Assembly: GCF_014648495.1 (NCBI RefSeq) | Contig: NZ_BMRF01000001.1 | Span: 806,001-870,000 of the forward strand | Origin: Actinomadura cremea | GTDB taxonomy: Bacteria; Actinomycetota; Actinomycetes; Streptosporangiales; Streptosporangiaceae | DNA length: 64,000 nucleotides | Direction: 5' to 3' | In this document: one piece after another, positions 35,675 through 44,495 of the stretch | How positions within the stretch are numbered: the first letter of the stretch is position 1 | How the letters are laid out: each line of letters opens with the position of its first letter | Translations under genes and position numbers: made by a program | Notes under the pieces: model-generated | Seen by the model: only the letters and a program-made list of their open reading frames with translations | Told to the model about the DNA's origin: nothing | Databases searched by the model: none

Positions 35675-36093
35675 ATCAAGGGCTGGGGGCCTCCGGACGG
35701 GACGGCGTGGCCGGTTGCTGCCCCGGGCTGTTGAGCACCCCGCTCGCGGCGGAGGAGGCCGCCGAGCTGGCGCGGGTGTTCAAGGCGCTGGGCGATCCGG
35801 TGCGGCTGCAACTGCTCTCGATGATCGCCTCCCACGCGGGCGGCGAGGTGTGCGTGTGCGACCTGACCCCGGAGTTCGAGCTGTCGCAGCCGACGATCTC
35901 CCACCATCTGAAGCTCCTGCGCGAAGCCGGGCTGATCGACGGGGAACGGCGGGGGACGTGGGTCTACTACCGGCTGGTCCCGGAGGCGACCGACCGGTTG
36001 GCGGACGTCCTCACCCGACCGGGCGGACGGCCGCTGCCGGAGGCGTCCCGCCCTCCGTTCGCCGATGCCCGGGACACCGGCGGGCGCGCGTGA
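35668..36093 (+). CDS. arsR: ArsR-family metalloregulator
   Basis: The 141-aa winged-helix repressor has the metal-site motif EVCVCDLT at helix alpha3. The recognition helix is SQPTISHHLKLLREAGLID, and the wing GERRGTWVYYRLV. An extra N-terminal Cys pair (AGCCPG) may add ligands. Binding of As(III), Sb(III) or Cd(II) should release it from DNA. The ATG at 35668 gives MSNQGLGASG. It is divergent from the CadI/ArsI gene and overlaps the next gene by four bases, so that gene is co-transcribed. Confidence 0.92.
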   Translation: MSNQGLGASGRDGVAGCCPGLLSTPLAAEEAAELARVFKALGDPVRLQLLSMIASHAGGEVCVCDLTPEFELSQPTISHHLKLLREAGLIDGERRGTWVYYRLVPEATDRLADVLTRPGGRPLPEASRPPFADARDTGGRA

Positions 36094-36683
36094 GCCTGAA
36101 ACTGCGCCGGGTCGATCTCCACCACGTCCGGACGATGGTGGGGCTGGCGGACGGCCCGTGGACGGTCGAGGACCTGCGGCGGGGGCTCGTCGAGTCCGGG
36201 TGGATGCGCCCGGGGGAAGGACTCGCCTGGACGCCCGGGGAGACGCTGGAGATCGACGGCGGGTGGGAACTGGAACTCGGCGCGGTGCCGCCGGGGCCCC
36301 GGTCGTTCGTGGTGCTGCCTTTCGCCCTGCTGTGGCCGCCGCTCGACGCGGACGGGCAGGACGATGACCTCGATGACGAGGAGGAGGACGAGGAAGAGGA
36401 CGACCTCGACGAGGACTACTCGGAGGACTGGGAGCGGTTGCCCGACGCGGGGCCCGCGGAGTTCGCAGCCGAGTTCTCGCGGGTCCGCGCGCTGGTCGAG
36501 GGACTGATCGGGCCACCCGCGAGCGTGCACGGGGACCTCGCGCAGGGCGTGCGCTGGGACGTCTGGAAGCGCGGAGCGACCGTGTTCACCCTGTACGCCC
36601 TGGACGACGTCCCCTCGTACTCGCACTATGACCGGCTCGCGCTGGGCGTCTGGAACGCCGAGGGCTGGACTCCTCCCGAGTGA
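36090..36683 (+). CDS. Hypothetical protein with long acidic stretch, coupled to arsR
   Basis: I do not recognise this 197-aa protein. It starts at a GTG overlapping the arsR stop (GTGA) with SLKLRRVDLHHVRTMVGLAD. In the middle is a run of about 25 almost only Asp and Glu residues (DDDLDDEEEDEEEDD and onward). It ends WDVWKRGATVFTLYALDD... in a compact mixed fold. The acidic run could bind cations or be a flexible spacer. Coupling to arsR suggests metal-linked expression, but no metal motif is evident. Confidence 0.7.
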   Translation: MSLKLRRVDLHHVRTMVGLADGPWTVEDLRRGLVESGWMRPGEGLAWTPGETLEIDGGWELELGAVPPGPRSFVVLPFALLWPPLDADGQDDDLDDEEEDEEEDDLDEDYSEDWERLPDAGPAEFAAEFSRVRALVEGLIGPPASVHGDLAQGVRWDVWKRGATVFTLYALDDVPSYSHYDRLALGVWNAEGWTPPE

Positions 36684-36780
36684 GCCTTCCTTGATCTCCA
36701 GGGGGCGGCCGTGGGAGTCTCCGTGCTCGTGGCGGTCCACGTACCGGCTCGTCCGTCGCTCGCCGGGAGGGAGCCGGTTC

Positions 36781-37278
36781 ATGCTGGATGAGGTGCGGAT
36801 CGTCCCGCTGGGGGACGAGCACGCCGATCAGGTGCTGGCGATCTACCAGGCCGGGATCGACGAGGGCGACGCCACCTTCGAGACCGCGGCGCCGGGGTGG
36901 CGGGAGTTCGACGCCGCCAAGCTCGCCGAGCATCGCCTGGTCGCCATCGAGGACGGGTCGGTGCTCGGGTGGGCGGCGGTCGGCGCGGTGTCCGGGAGGT
37001 GCGTCTACGCCGGGGTCGTCGAGCACTCCCTGTACGTGGACCCCGGGGCGCGGGGGCGCGGCGTCGGCCTCGCGCTGCTGCGGGCGCTGCTCGCATCGAC
37101 GGACGCGGCGGGGATCTGGACCGTCCAGGCCGGGATCTTCCCCGAGAACGCCGCCAGCCTCGCGCTGCACCGCAAGGCCGGGTTCCGCACCGTCGGTGTC
37201 CGCGAGCGGATCGGCCGCCACCACGGGCGGTGGCGCGACGTCGTCCTGCTGGAACGCCGGAGCCCCGCCGTTACTTGA
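36781..37278 (+). CDS. GNAT acetyltransferase, ArsN1/PAT-like
   Basis: The 165-aa GNAT enzyme has the start pattern of phosphinothricin-type acetyltransferases: IYQAGIDEGDATFETAAPGW. The acetyl-CoA loop is VDPGARGRGVGLALLRAL and the C-terminal part is IFPENAASLALHRKAGFRTV. In arsenic clusters this family is ArsN1, which acetylates the antibiotic arsinothricin. Next to CadI/ArsI and arsR that role is plausible, but phosphinothricin or another amino acid analogue is equally compatible. The ATG at 36781 has GGGAGG upstream. Its end overlaps the convergent DNA glycosylase gene by 8 nt. Confidence 0.8.
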   Translation: MLDEVRIVPLGDEHADQVLAIYQAGIDEGDATFETAAPGWREFDAAKLAEHRLVAIEDGSVLGWAAVGAVSGRCVYAGVVEHSLYVDPGARGRGVGLALLRALLASTDAAGIWTVQAGIFPENAASLALHRKAGFRTVGVRERIGRHHGRWRDVVLLERRSPAVT

Positions 37279-38134
37279 GCAGGCGGGACATGCGGCGGTC
37301 GGCCAGGGGTTTGCCTCCCGTCTGGCAGGTGGGGCAGTACTGGAGGGACGAGTCGGCGAAGGAGACCTCGCGGACGGTGTCGCCGCAGACGGGGCACTTC
37401 TCGCCGGTTCGGCCGTGGACGCGGAGGCCGGTCTTCTTCTCGCCCTTGAGGTCGTGGGCCTGGAGGCCGCGGGAGCGTTCGACGGCGTCGCGCAGGGTGG
37501 TGACGATCGCGTCGTGCAGGGTGGCGACGTCGGTGTCGTCGAGCGTGGCGGCGATCTTGAACGGGGACATGCGGGCGACGTGCAGGACCTCGTCGGAGTA
37601 GGCGTTGCCGATGCCCGCGACGACCTTCTGGTCGCGGAGCAGGCCCTTGATCTGCGTGCGCTTGTTCGTGACGATCTCGTGCAGGGCCGCGGGGGTGAAC
37701 GACGCGTCGAGCGGGTCGGGGCCGAGGGCGGCGACGCCGGGGACGTCGGCGGGGTCGCGGACGACGTAGACGGCGAGGCCCTTCTTCGTGCCGGCCTCGG
37801 TGAGGTCGAAGCCGGAGCCGTCGTCGAGGTGCAGGCGGAGGGCGAGCGGGTTCTTGCCGCCGGGTCTCGCGGGCCGGGTGGGGACCTCGTCGTGCCAGCG
37901 GAGCCAGCCCGCGCGGGCGAGGTGGATCACCAGGTGGACGCCGTCGACGTCGAGGTCGATGAACTTGCCGTGCCGGGCGGCGCGGGTGATCGTCAGGCCG
38001 CCGAGGGCGGTCACCGGCGGGTCGTAGGTCTTGAGTGCGGAGATGGCGAGAACATCGACGCGGGCGACGACGTGGCCGACCGCGCGCTCGCGCAGGAAGC
38101 CGGTCAGCGCCTCGACCTCTGGCAACTCGGGCAT
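37271..38134 (-). CDS. Fpg/Nei-family DNA glycosylase
   Basis: The base-excision repair enzyme of 287 aa begins MPELPEVEALTGFLRER with the catalytic Pro2-Glu3. It has the helix-two-turn-helix region IKGLLRDQKVVAGIGNAYSD and a C-terminal zinc finger with CPVCGD and CPTCQTG. Catalysis uses the N-terminal proline as a Schiff-base nucleophile on oxidised bases. It belongs to the actinobacterial Fpg/Nei side-group (KKGLAVYVV, AHDLKGEKKTG), so preference for 8-oxoG or pyrimidines is not settled. The ATG at 38134 is the natural start, since Pro2 must follow the initiator Met. Confidence 0.93.
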   Translation of the reverse strand: MPELPEVEALTGFLRERAVGHVVARVDVLAISALKTYDPPVTALGGLTITRAARHGKFIDLDVDGVHLVIHLARAGWLRWHDEVPTRPARPGGKNPLALRLHLDDGSGFDLTEAGTKKGLAVYVVRDPADVPGVAALGPDPLDASFTPAALHEIVTNKRTQIKGLLRDQKVVAGIGNAYSDEVLHVARMSPFKIAATLDDTDVATLHDAIVTTLRDAVERSRGLQAHDLKGEKKTGLRVHGRTGEKCPVCGDTVREVSFADSSLQYCPTCQTGGKPLADRRMSRLLK

Positions 38135-38161
38135 GGGACCAGTATCGGTGATGCGGGCGGC

Positions 38162-38300
38162 TGTCCACACCCCTGTGGATGGCTGTGGATAACCCTGTGC
38201 ATAACTCGGCGGGTGGGTGGGCAGCGTTGGCGATACGTCCACAAACTCCGACATAACACGGGCGAATGACTAGTTATCCCGGCGCACAGGCTGTGGATAA
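38162..38300. other. Cluster of DnaA boxes
   Basis: Two perfect DnaA boxes, TGTGGATAA at 38184-38192 and 38292-38300, lie with near matches TGTGGATGG (38174), TGTGCATAA (38196), TTATCCCGG (38274) and TGTCCACA (38162). All fall in about 140 bp between the glycosylase start and the copper promoter. There is no dnaA, dnaN or gyrase gene here, so this is not the usual chromosomal origin context. A DnaA-titration or DnaA-reactivation site is possible. Confidence 0.6.
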
Positions 38301-38370
38301 CTTCCCCTGTTTTCGGCGCGCGCGCAGAGTGTCGCCTTGCACGTCCGTGGGTGTGACTGGGATCTCGAAA

Positions 38371-38447
38371 TAACCCCTAGGGGGTACGGGTTGTCAGGGG
38401 TGTCCGGTTATGGCAGCATGACGAGCGGAAGATACCCCCCAGGGGTA
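38371..38447 (+). promoter_or_regulatory. CsoR-type copper operators and promoter of the cop operon
   Basis: Two GC-run palindromes flank the promoter: TAACCCCTAGGGGGTA (38371-38386) and TACCCCCCAGGGGTA (38433-38447). They match the TACCCC-GGGGTA type bound by CsoR. Between them TTGTCA (38391-38396) and CAGCAT (38414-38419) are 17 nt apart. Copper should relieve repression. No csoR gene is in the window. Confidence 0.75.
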
Positions 38448-38464
38448 CAAATGAGGAGGAATCC

Positions 38465-38671
38465 GTGAGCACCAGCACGTACACCGTCACCGGGATGACC
38501 TGCGGGCACTGCGTCGGCGCGGTCACCGAGGAGGTCGGCCAGGTCGCGGGCGTCACGAACGTGGACGTCGACCTGGAGGCCGGCACGGTCACCGTGACGA
38601 GCGAGAACCCCGTCGACGTCGAGCTCATCCGGGCCGCCGTGGACGAGGCCGGATACGAGCTGAAGGCATAG
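38465..38671 (+). CDS. copZ: Copper chaperone (heavy-metal-associated domain)
   Basis: The 68-aa ferredoxin-like HMA domain has the metal site GMTCGHCVGAV near residue 10 and ends VDEAGYELKA. It carries Cu(I) to the ATPase encoded downstream. The GTG at 38465 has GAGGAGGA 4 nt upstream. It is the first gene of the copper operon, 15 nt before the His-rich protein gene, and follows the CsoR-type operators. Confidence 0.92.
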   Translation: MSTSTYTVTGMTCGHCVGAVTEEVGQVAGVTNVDVDLEAGTVTVTSENPVDVELIRAAVDEAGYELKA

Positions 38672-38686
38672 CGGACGGAGCGCACG

Positions 38687-39622
38687 ATGAACACCGCGAC
38701 CAAGCTGGGGGCCTACGCCCTGGGCCTGGCCGCCGTCTTCGGCGGCGCCCTCGGGGCCGGTAACGTCACCGGTCCCGTGGGCGCGGCCCCGGAGGCGGAG
38801 AGCCACGGGCACGAAGAGAAGGGCGGGCACGCGGCCGGGCCGGGTACCCCCGGCGGGCTTCAGGTGTCCGAGGACGGCTACACGCTGGCGCCGCGGCGGA
38901 CGACCGTCGAGGCCGGGGAGAGGACGGACTTCTCCTTCACGATCAACGGTCCGGACGGCGAGCCCGTCACCGGTTTCGAGCCGCTGCACGGCAAGCGGCT
39001 GCACCTGATCGTCGCCCGCCGGGACCTGTCGGGGTTCCAGCACCTGCACCCGACGCTCGCGGGCGGGGTCTGGACCGTGCCGCTGACCCTGCCGGAGGCG
39101 GGCGTCTACCGGTTCTTCACCGACTTCAAGCCGACCGGTGCGCAGCGCCAGTACACGCTGGGCACCGACGTCACCGCCCCCGGCGAGCTGCGGACCGCTC
39201 CGCTGCCGGAGCCGGAGCAGGTGGCGCGGGTGGACGGCTACGACGTGCGGCTCACGGGCGGGCTCGTCCCGGGCCGGAGCAGCGAGCTGACGCTGAGCGT
39301 GAGCAAGGACGGCGAGCCGGTCACGGACCTGCAGCCGTACCTGGAGGCGTACGGGCACCTGGTGGCGCTGCGGTGGGGCGACCTGGCCTACCTGCACGTC
39401 CACCCGGACGGCGAGCCCGGCGACGGACGGACGGAGCCGGGGCCGCGGATCACGTTCTTCGCCGAGGCGCCGAGCGCGGGCGCGTACCGGCTCTACCTCG
39501 ACTTCAAGCACGGCGACGAGGTCCGGACGGCCGAGTTCACCGTCCACGCGGGGCACCCCGCGGTGCCCGCGCAGGAGCCCGCTCCCCGCGAGAGCGGCGA
39601 CGGCCACGGCCACACCCACTAG
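38687..39622 (+). CDS. Exported His-rich copper-operon protein
   Basis: The 311-aa protein has an N-terminal membrane/signal segment ([19 protein letters not shown]) and then a His-rich stretch ([10 protein letters not shown]). Two beta-sandwich halves with matching cores follow: [19 protein letters not shown] near residue 105 and [17 protein letters not shown] near 225. It ends GDGHGHTH. The paired HLHP/HVHP sites suggest extracytoplasmic copper binding. It is commonly found between copZ and copA in actinobacteria, but I know of no defined biochemical role. Confidence 0.8.
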   Translation: MNTATKLGAYALGLAAVFGGALGAGNVTGPVGAAPEAESHGHEEKGGHAAGPGTPGGLQVSEDGYTLAPRRTTVEAGERTDFSFTINGPDGEPVTGFEPLHGKRLHLIVARRDLSGFQHLHPTLAGGVWTVPLTLPEAGVYRFFTDFKPTGAQRQYTLGTDVTAPGELRTAPLPEPEQVARVDGYDVRLTGGLVPGRSSELTLSVSKDGEPVTDLQPYLEAYGHLVALRWGDLAYLHVHPDGEPGDGRTEPGPRITFFAEAPSAGAYRLYLDFKHGDEVRTAEFTVHAGHPAVPAQEPAPRESGDGHGHTH

Positions 39623-39651
39623 ACGGCACGGACACGAGCGAAGGAGGGGCG

Positions 39652-41955
39652 ATGACGACCGGTGCGGAATCCGGACGGATCGAGCTGGCGATCGGCGGGA
39701 TGACCTGCGCCTCGTGCGCCGCCCGCATCGAGAAGAAGCTCAACCGGATGGACGGGGTGACGGCCACCGTCAACTACGCCACCGAGAAGGCGAGGGTCGA
39801 GTTCACCGGTGCGGTCACGCCGGACGACCTGATCGCCACGGTCGAGAAGACCGGGTACAGCGCCGAGCTGCCGCCCCCGCCGAAGGCCGCCGGACCGGAC
39901 ACGGAGCCCGAGCCGGTCGACGAGCTGGCACCGCTGCGGCAGCGGCTGATCACCTCGGTGGTGCTGGCGGTGCCGGTGATCGCGATGGCGATGGTCCCGG
40001 CGTTCCAGTTCGAGTACTGGCAGTGGCTGTCGCTGACGCTCGCCGCGCCGGTCGTCGTCTACGCGGGGTGGCCGTTCCACCGGGCGGCGTGGACGAACCT
40101 GCGGCACGGCGCGGCCACGATGGACACGCTCGTGTCGATGGGGACGCTCGCCGCGTTCGCCTGGTCGCTGTGGGCGCTGTTCTTCGGGACGGCGGGCGAA
40201 CCGGGCGTCAAGCACGGGTTCGAGTTCTCGATGACCCGCTCGGACGGGTCGATGAACATCTACCTGGAGGCCGCCGCCGGCGTCATCGCGTTCATCCTCG
40301 CGGGCCGCTACTTCGAGGCGCGGTCCAAGCGGCGGGCGGGTGCGGCGCTGCGGGCGCTGCTGGAGCTCGGCGCGAAGGAGGTGTCGGTCGTCCGGGACGG
40401 CCGCGAGGAGCGGATCGCGGTCGAGGACCTGCGGGCCGGTGACCTGTTCGTCGTCCGGCCGGGCGAGAAGATCGCCACGGACGGGACGGTCGAGGAGGGC
40501 TCGTCGGCCGTGGACGCGTCGCTGCTGACCGGGGAGTCGGTCCCGGTGGAGGTCGCGCCGGGCGACACGGTCGCGGGCGCGACGGTGAACGCGGGCGGAC
40601 GGCTGCTGGTGAAGGCCACGCGGGTCGGTTCGGACACGCAGCTCGCGCAGATGGCGCGGCTGGTGGAGGACGCGCAGACCGGCAAGGCGCAGGTGCAGCG
40701 GCTCGCCGACCGGATCTCGGGGATCTTCGTCCCGATCGTGATCGCGCTGGCCGTCGCGACGCTGGGCTTCTGGATCGGGACGGGCGCCGGCGCGGCGGCC
40801 GCGTTCACCGCGGGGGTCGCGGTGCTGATCATCGCCTGCCCGTGCGCGCTGGGCCTGGCGACCCCGACGGCGCTGATGGTCGGGACGGGGCGCGGCGCCC
40901 AGCTCGGCATCCTGATCAAGGGTCCGGAGGTGCTGGAGTCGACGCGGACGATCGACACGGTCGTCCTCGACAAGACCGGCACGGTCACGACCGGGAGGAT
41001 GGCGCTGCTGGACGTCGTCACCGCGGAGGGCGTCGACGAGACCGAGGCGCTCCGGCTGGCGGGGGCGCTGGAGGACGCGTCGGAGCACCCGATCGCGCAG
41101 GCGATCGCGAAGGGCGCGCGGGAGCGGGCCGGTGCGCTCGGGACGGTCGAGGACTTCGCGAACGTCGAGGGCCTGGGCGTCCAGGGCATGGTGGACGGGC
41201 ACGGCGTGCTCGTCGGCCGCCCGCAGTTGCTCGCGGAGTGGTCGCAGCGGCTGACGCCCGAGCTGGAGCGGGCGATGGCGGACGCGCGGGCGCTCGGGCA
41301 CACGGCGGTCGCGGTCGGCTGGGACGGTGCGGCGCGCGCCGTCCTGACGGTCGCGGACGAGGTGAAGCCGACGTCGGCGGAGGCGGTGCGGCGGCTCACC
41401 GATCTCGGGCTGCGGCCGGTGCTGCTGACCGGTGACGACGAGGCGGTCGCGCGGACGGTCGCGGACGCGGTCGGGATCGGCGAGGTCATCGCGGACGTCC
41501 TGCCGAAGGACAAGGTCGACGTCGTGAAGCGGCTGCAGGACGAGGGCCGGACGGTCGCGATGGTCGGGGACGGCGTGAACGACGCGGCGGCGCTCGCGCA
41601 GGCCGACCTGGGGCTCGCGATGGGCACCGGCACGGACGTGGCGATCGAGGCGTCGGACCTGACGCTGGTGCGCGGCGACCTGCGGGCGGCGGCGGACGCG
41701 ATCCGGCTGTCGCGGCGGACGCTCCGCACGATCAAGGGGAACCTGTTCTGGGCGTTCGCCTACAACGTGGCGGCCCTGCCGCTGGCCGCCGCGGGCCTGC
41801 TCAGCCCGATGATCGCGGGCGGGGCGATGGCGTTCTCGTCGGTGTTCGTGGTGAGCAACAGCCTGCGGCTGCGCCGGTTCCGGGCGCTCGCCGACGACGA
41901 GGGGGCGGTGCCGGCCGGGGCGCCGGAGCGTCCGAAGGTGCCGGCGGCGCGCTGA
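39652..41955 (+). CDS. copA: Cu(I)-exporting P1B-type ATPase
   Basis: The 767-aa ATPase pumps Cu(I) outward. An N-terminal HMA domain has [15 protein letters not shown]. Eight membrane segments include the ion-binding [16 protein letters not shown]. The actuator loop has [10 protein letters not shown], the phosphorylation motif is [12 protein letters not shown], the nucleotide domain carries the P1B HP motif (SEHPIAQA), and the hinge is [18 protein letters not shown]. The CPC with the GMTCASC domain indicates Cu(I). The ATG at 39652 has AAGGAGGGG upstream. It is the last gene of the copper operon. Confidence 0.96.
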   Translation: MTTGAESGRIELAIGGMTCASCAARIEKKLNRMDGVTATVNYATEKARVEFTGAVTPDDLIATVEKTGYSAELPPPPKAAGPDTEPEPVDELAPLRQRLITSVVLAVPVIAMAMVPAFQFEYWQWLSLTLAAPVVVYAGWPFHRAAWTNLRHGAATMDTLVSMGTLAAFAWSLWALFFGTAGEPGVKHGFEFSMTRSDGSMNIYLEAAAGVIAFILAGRYFEARSKRRAGAALRALLELGAKEVSVVRDGREERIAVEDLRAGDLFVVRPGEKIATDGTVEEGSSAVDASLLTGESVPVEVAPGDTVAGATVNAGGRLLVKATRVGSDTQLAQMARLVEDAQTGKAQVQRLADRISGIFVPIVIALAVATLGFWIGTGAGAAAAFTAGVAVLIIACPCALGLATPTALMVGTGRGAQLGILIKGPEVLESTRTIDTVVLDKTGTVTTGRMALLDVVTAEGVDETEALRLAGALEDASEHPIAQAIAKGARERAGALGTVEDFANVEGLGVQGMVDGHGVLVGRPQLLAEWSQRLTPELERAMADARALGHTAVAVGWDGAARAVLTVADEVKPTSAEAVRRLTDLGLRPVLLTGDDEAVARTVADAVGIGEVIADVLPKDKVDVVKRLQDEGRTVAMVGDGVNDAAALAQADLGLAMGTGTDVAIEASDLTLVRGDLRAAADAIRLSRRTLRTIKGNLFWAFAYNVAALPLAAAGLLSPMIAGGAMAFSSVFVVSNSLRLRRFRALADDEGAVPAGAPERPKVPAAR

Positions 41956-41967
41956 TCCGTCCCGTGT

Positions 41968-42000
41968 GGTGCGCGGTTCCCGTCCCGGGAGCCGCGCACC
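41968..42000. terminator. Bidirectional terminator between copA and the MarR gene
   Basis: GGTGCGCGGTTCCCG and CGGGAGCCGCGCACC form a 15-bp stem (one G-T pair) with a 3-nt loop. It lies 12 nt after the copA stop and 7 nt after the stop of the convergent MarR gene. Confidence 0.8.
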
Positions 42001-42007
42001 CGCGCGT

Positions 42008-42424
42008 TCACAGGTCGCGCAGCAGCCGGACGAGCGGGGCGAGCGCGGGGTCGGCGGCGGCCTCGTCGAGCGCCGCGGCCAGCCCCTCGTGGTAGGTCGG
42101 GGACGCCTTCTCCTGCAGGGCCCGGCCCTCGCCGGTGACCTGCGTGTAGACGCCGCGGCGGTCGGCGGGGCAGTGGTCGCGCCGGGTGAGGCCCGCGTTC
42201 TCCAGCCGCGTGACGAGCCGGCTGACGGAACTCTGGTTGAGGCCGATGAGGTCGGCGAGTTCCTGCATGCGCAGTTCGCCGTCGTCGGCCCGCACGAGCC
42301 TGCACAGCGCGCGGTACTCCGAGAGCCCGATGCCGTGGCGCCGCTGGAGCGCCTTGGCGATGCGGTGCTCGACGCGCCCGTGCAGGGTCACGACGCGGTC
42401 CCAGCGCGGGCCGTCCGTCTGCAT
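42008..42424 (-). CDS. MarR-family transcriptional regulator
   Basis: The 138-aa winged-helix protein has LSEYRALCRLVRADDGELRM, the HTH LADLIGLNQSSVSRLVTRLE and the wing CPADRRGVYTQVT. It is divergent from the RidA/OYE genes and probably controls them. MarR-type repressors are usually relieved by phenolic or electrophilic ligands, which would suit an old-yellow-enzyme target. The ligand is unknown. The ATG is at 42424. Confidence 0.9.
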   Translation of the reverse strand: MQTDGPRWDRVVTLHGRVEHRIAKALQRRHGIGLSEYRALCRLVRADDGELRMQELADLIGLNQSSVSRLVTRLENAGLTRRDHCPADRRGVYTQVTGEGRALQEKASPTYHEGLAAALDEAAADPALAPLVRLLRDL

Positions 42425-42474
42425 TGTCAGCCACCCCGGTCTTCCCGTCTTGACAGCAGCCTACCGCCGACGCA

Positions 42475-42515
42475 AGGATGCATGCACATACAATGAATGC
42501 AGGTACATACATCTA
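42475..42515. promoter_or_regulatory. Probable MarR operator and -10 box of the ridA-OYE operon
   Basis: TACAAT (42489-42494) is a good -10 box for the + strand genes. It is embedded in repeated ATGCATGCACATACA and GCAGGTACATACATC sequence with a TGCATGCA palindrome. This AT-richer block between divergent start codons is the likely binding site of the adjacent regulator. Confidence 0.4.
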
Positions 42516-42526
42516 AGGAGAGCGTC

Positions 42527-42910
42527 ATGATCGAGCGCATCGCCACCACCCCCGACTGGTACGAGCCGTACAAGATCTCGCAGGCCGTCCGGGCGAACGG
42601 CCTCATCCACGTCTCCGGCCAGGCGGGCATCGACGAGCGGGGCCGGACGGTGCCCGGCGGCTTCCTCGAGCAGGGCAGGCAGGCGTTCCGGAACGTGCGG
42701 CGCGTGCTGAACGAGGCCGGGGCCGACCTCACCGACGTCGTCAAGATCGGCATCTTCGTCCGGGACATGGCCGCCGACCTCGACGACGTCATCCGGCTCC
42801 GCGGGGAGTTCCTCAGCGAGCCCTACCCCGCCGACACGCTCCTGGAGGTCTCCTCCCTCGCACAGCCGGACTGGCGCATCGAGGTCGAGGCCACGGCCGT
42901 CGCCCGCTGA
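42527..42910 (+). CDS. RidA/YjgF-family protein
   Basis: The 127-aa protein matches the reactive-intermediate deaminase family: ISQAVRANGLIHVSGQAGID, FRNVRRVLNEAGADLTDVVK and WRIEVEATAVAR. The usual active-site Arg of true RidA enzymes (in a C-terminal RxxxxV block) is not obvious. AAGGAG precedes the ATG at 42527. It is 28 nt upstream of the OYE gene and probably co-transcribed under MarR control. Confidence 0.88.
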   Translation: MIERIATTPDWYEPYKISQAVRANGLIHVSGQAGIDERGRTVPGGFLEQGRQAFRNVRRVLNEAGADLTDVVKIGIFVRDMAADLDDVIRLRGEFLSEPYPADTLLEVSSLAQPDWRIEVEATAVAR

Positions 42911-42938
42911 CCACCCCCACCACCGAAAGGCGAAGACG

Positions 42939-44018
42939 ATGAGCGACCTCCTGAAGCCCTACGACGGGCCGCGGCTCACCCTCCCCAACCGGATCGCGAT
43001 GGCGCCGATGACGCGCGGGCGGGCCGACGACGCGACGGGCGTCCCGCACCCGCTGACCGCCGAGTACTACGCGCAGCGGGCCGGGGCCGGGCTGATCGTG
43101 TCCGAGGGAATCTGGCCGAACCCGCTCGGCAAGGGCGGCCCCGGCATCCCCGGCCTGGTGACGGACGCCCAGGTCGACGGGTGGCGCGCGGTGACCGGCG
43201 CCGTCCGCGCGGCGGGCGGGCGGATCTTCGCACAGCTGTGGCACGTCGGGCGGATGACGCACCCGCTGACGCTGCCGGACGGCGCGACGCCCGTCGCGCC
43301 GTCGGCCGTCCGGATCGGGTCGGAGCCGATCTTCACCCGGGACGGCCTCGTCCCGCACGTGACGCCGCGCCCGCTGACGACCGCCGAGGCCGAGACGACG
43401 ATCGCCGACTTCGCGAACGAGGCGCGGGCGGCGATCCGGGCCGGGTTCGACGGCGTCGAGGTGCACGGGGCGAACGGGTACCTGATCCAGCAGTTCCTCG
43501 CCGAGAACACGAACCGGCGCACCGACCGCTTCGGCGGCTCGGCGTCCGGACGCCGCAGGTTCGCGCTCGACGTCGTCGAGGCCGTCGCCGACGCGATCGG
43601 CCCGGAGCGCACCGGCCTGCGGATCTCCCCCGGCAACCCGGAGAACGAGATCGCCGAGCAGGACCCGCGGGGCACGTACCGGGCGCTCGTGGACGCCCTC
43701 GAACCGCGCGGGCTCGCGTACCTGCACGTGATCGAGCGGGGCGCGTACGGGGCGCTCGCCGATCTGCGTCCGCGCTGGTCGGGGACGCTGATCGGCAACT
43801 TCAACGGCCCCGAGCCGACCACGCGCCGGGCCGGGGAGGAGGCGCTCGCGGCCGGGCTCGCGGACGTCTTCTCGTTCGGCCGGCTGTTCATCTCCAACCC
43901 CGACCTTCCGCGGCGTTTCGCCGCGGACGCCCCGCTGGCCGCGCACGTCCCCCACCTGATCTACGGGGGCGGTGCCGAGGGCTACACCGACTACCCGGCG
44001 CTCGCCTCGACGTACTGA
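42939..44018 (+). CDS. Old-yellow-enzyme family alkene reductase (FMN)
   Basis: The 359-aa TIM-barrel flavoenzyme reduces activated C=C bonds with NAD(P)H. It has [15 protein letters not shown] at the FMN-binding start, [14 protein letters not shown] and [20 protein letters not shown]. It also has the substrate His/Asn pair in [24 protein letters not shown], and the phosphate-binding [17 protein letters not shown]. It is close to the N-ethylmaleimide/xenobiotic reductase group. The operon with RidA and a MarR regulator suggests electrophile detoxification. Its end overlaps the convergent VOC gene by 28 nt. Confidence 0.93.
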   Translation: MSDLLKPYDGPRLTLPNRIAMAPMTRGRADDATGVPHPLTAEYYAQRAGAGLIVSEGIWPNPLGKGGPGIPGLVTDAQVDGWRAVTGAVRAAGGRIFAQLWHVGRMTHPLTLPDGATPVAPSAVRIGSEPIFTRDGLVPHVTPRPLTTAEAETTIADFANEARAAIRAGFDGVEVHGANGYLIQQFLAENTNRRTDRFGGSASGRRRFALDVVEAVADAIGPERTGLRISPGNPENEIAEQDPRGTYRALVDALEPRGLAYLHVIERGAYGALADLRPRWSGTLIGNFNGPEPTTRRAGEEALAAGLADVFSFGRLFISNPDLPRRFAADAPLAAHVPHLIYGGGAEGYTDYPALASTY

Positions 44019-44416
44019 TCGGCGAACGCGCCGGACGGGGGGATCGGCGTGATGACGTCGATCAGGACGCCGTCCGGGTCGGCCACGATGAAGTGGCGCT
44101 GCCCGAACTCCTCGTCGCGCAGGGCGAGTTCGGGCGCCAGGCCGCCGCGGACGACGAGCCGGTCCCACTCGGCGTCGACGTCCTCGACCTCGAAGTTCAG
44201 CAGCAGCCCCCGGACGGGCGCGCGGTACGCCTCGGGGAGCGTGGGGTGCTCGTGGTCGAGGAGCGCCAGCTCGTACGAGGGCGGGCCGGGCCGCCGGAGG
44301 CTGACGTACCAGTCGGCCTCGAACGTCGGCTCGAACCCGAGCAGGCCGGTGTAGAAGTCGCGGGACTCCTGGAGGCGGGACGAGCAGATCACCGGATAGA
44401 AGCCGGTCAGACGCAT
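43991..44416 (-). CDS. Glyoxalase/VOC-family protein
   Basis: The 141-aa protein has two beta-alpha-beta-beta-beta modules: [25 protein letters not shown] in the first, and [16 protein letters not shown] plus [17 protein letters not shown] in the second. It could be a dioxygenase, isomerase or antibiotic-binding protein; the ligand is unknown. It is divergent from a TetR gene across two matching palindromic operators, so it is very likely the regulated target. Confidence 0.88.
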   Translation of the reverse strand: MRLTGFYPVICSSRLQESRDFYTGLLGFEPTFEADWYVSLRRPGPPSYELALLDHEHPTLPEAYRAPVRGLLLNFEVEDVDAEWDRLVVRGGLAPELALRDEEFGQRHFIVADPDGVLIDVITPIPPSGAFADQYVEASAG

Positions 44417-44431
44417 GGCGGATCTCCTTTC

Positions 44432-44480
44432 ACATACCGATGGTATGTCGAGGTACGCTATTCACGTACCATCGGTATGT
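44432..44480. promoter_or_regulatory. Twin TetR operators in the VOC/tetR divergent promoter
   Basis: ACATACCGATGGTATGT (44432-44448) is a perfect palindrome, and ACGTACCATCGGTATGT (44464-44480) is a close second. The centres are 32 bp apart, three helical turns. They lie between the VOC and tetR start codons, with TACGCT between them as a possible -10. Confidence 0.85.
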
Positions 44481-44495
44481 CAACAGGGGGTCGCG

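Noticed and set aside
38162-38300. The chromosomal replication origin.
   Set aside because: No dnaA, dnaN, recF or gyrase genes and no AT-rich unwinding region are nearby; only the DnaA boxes are kept as an observation.
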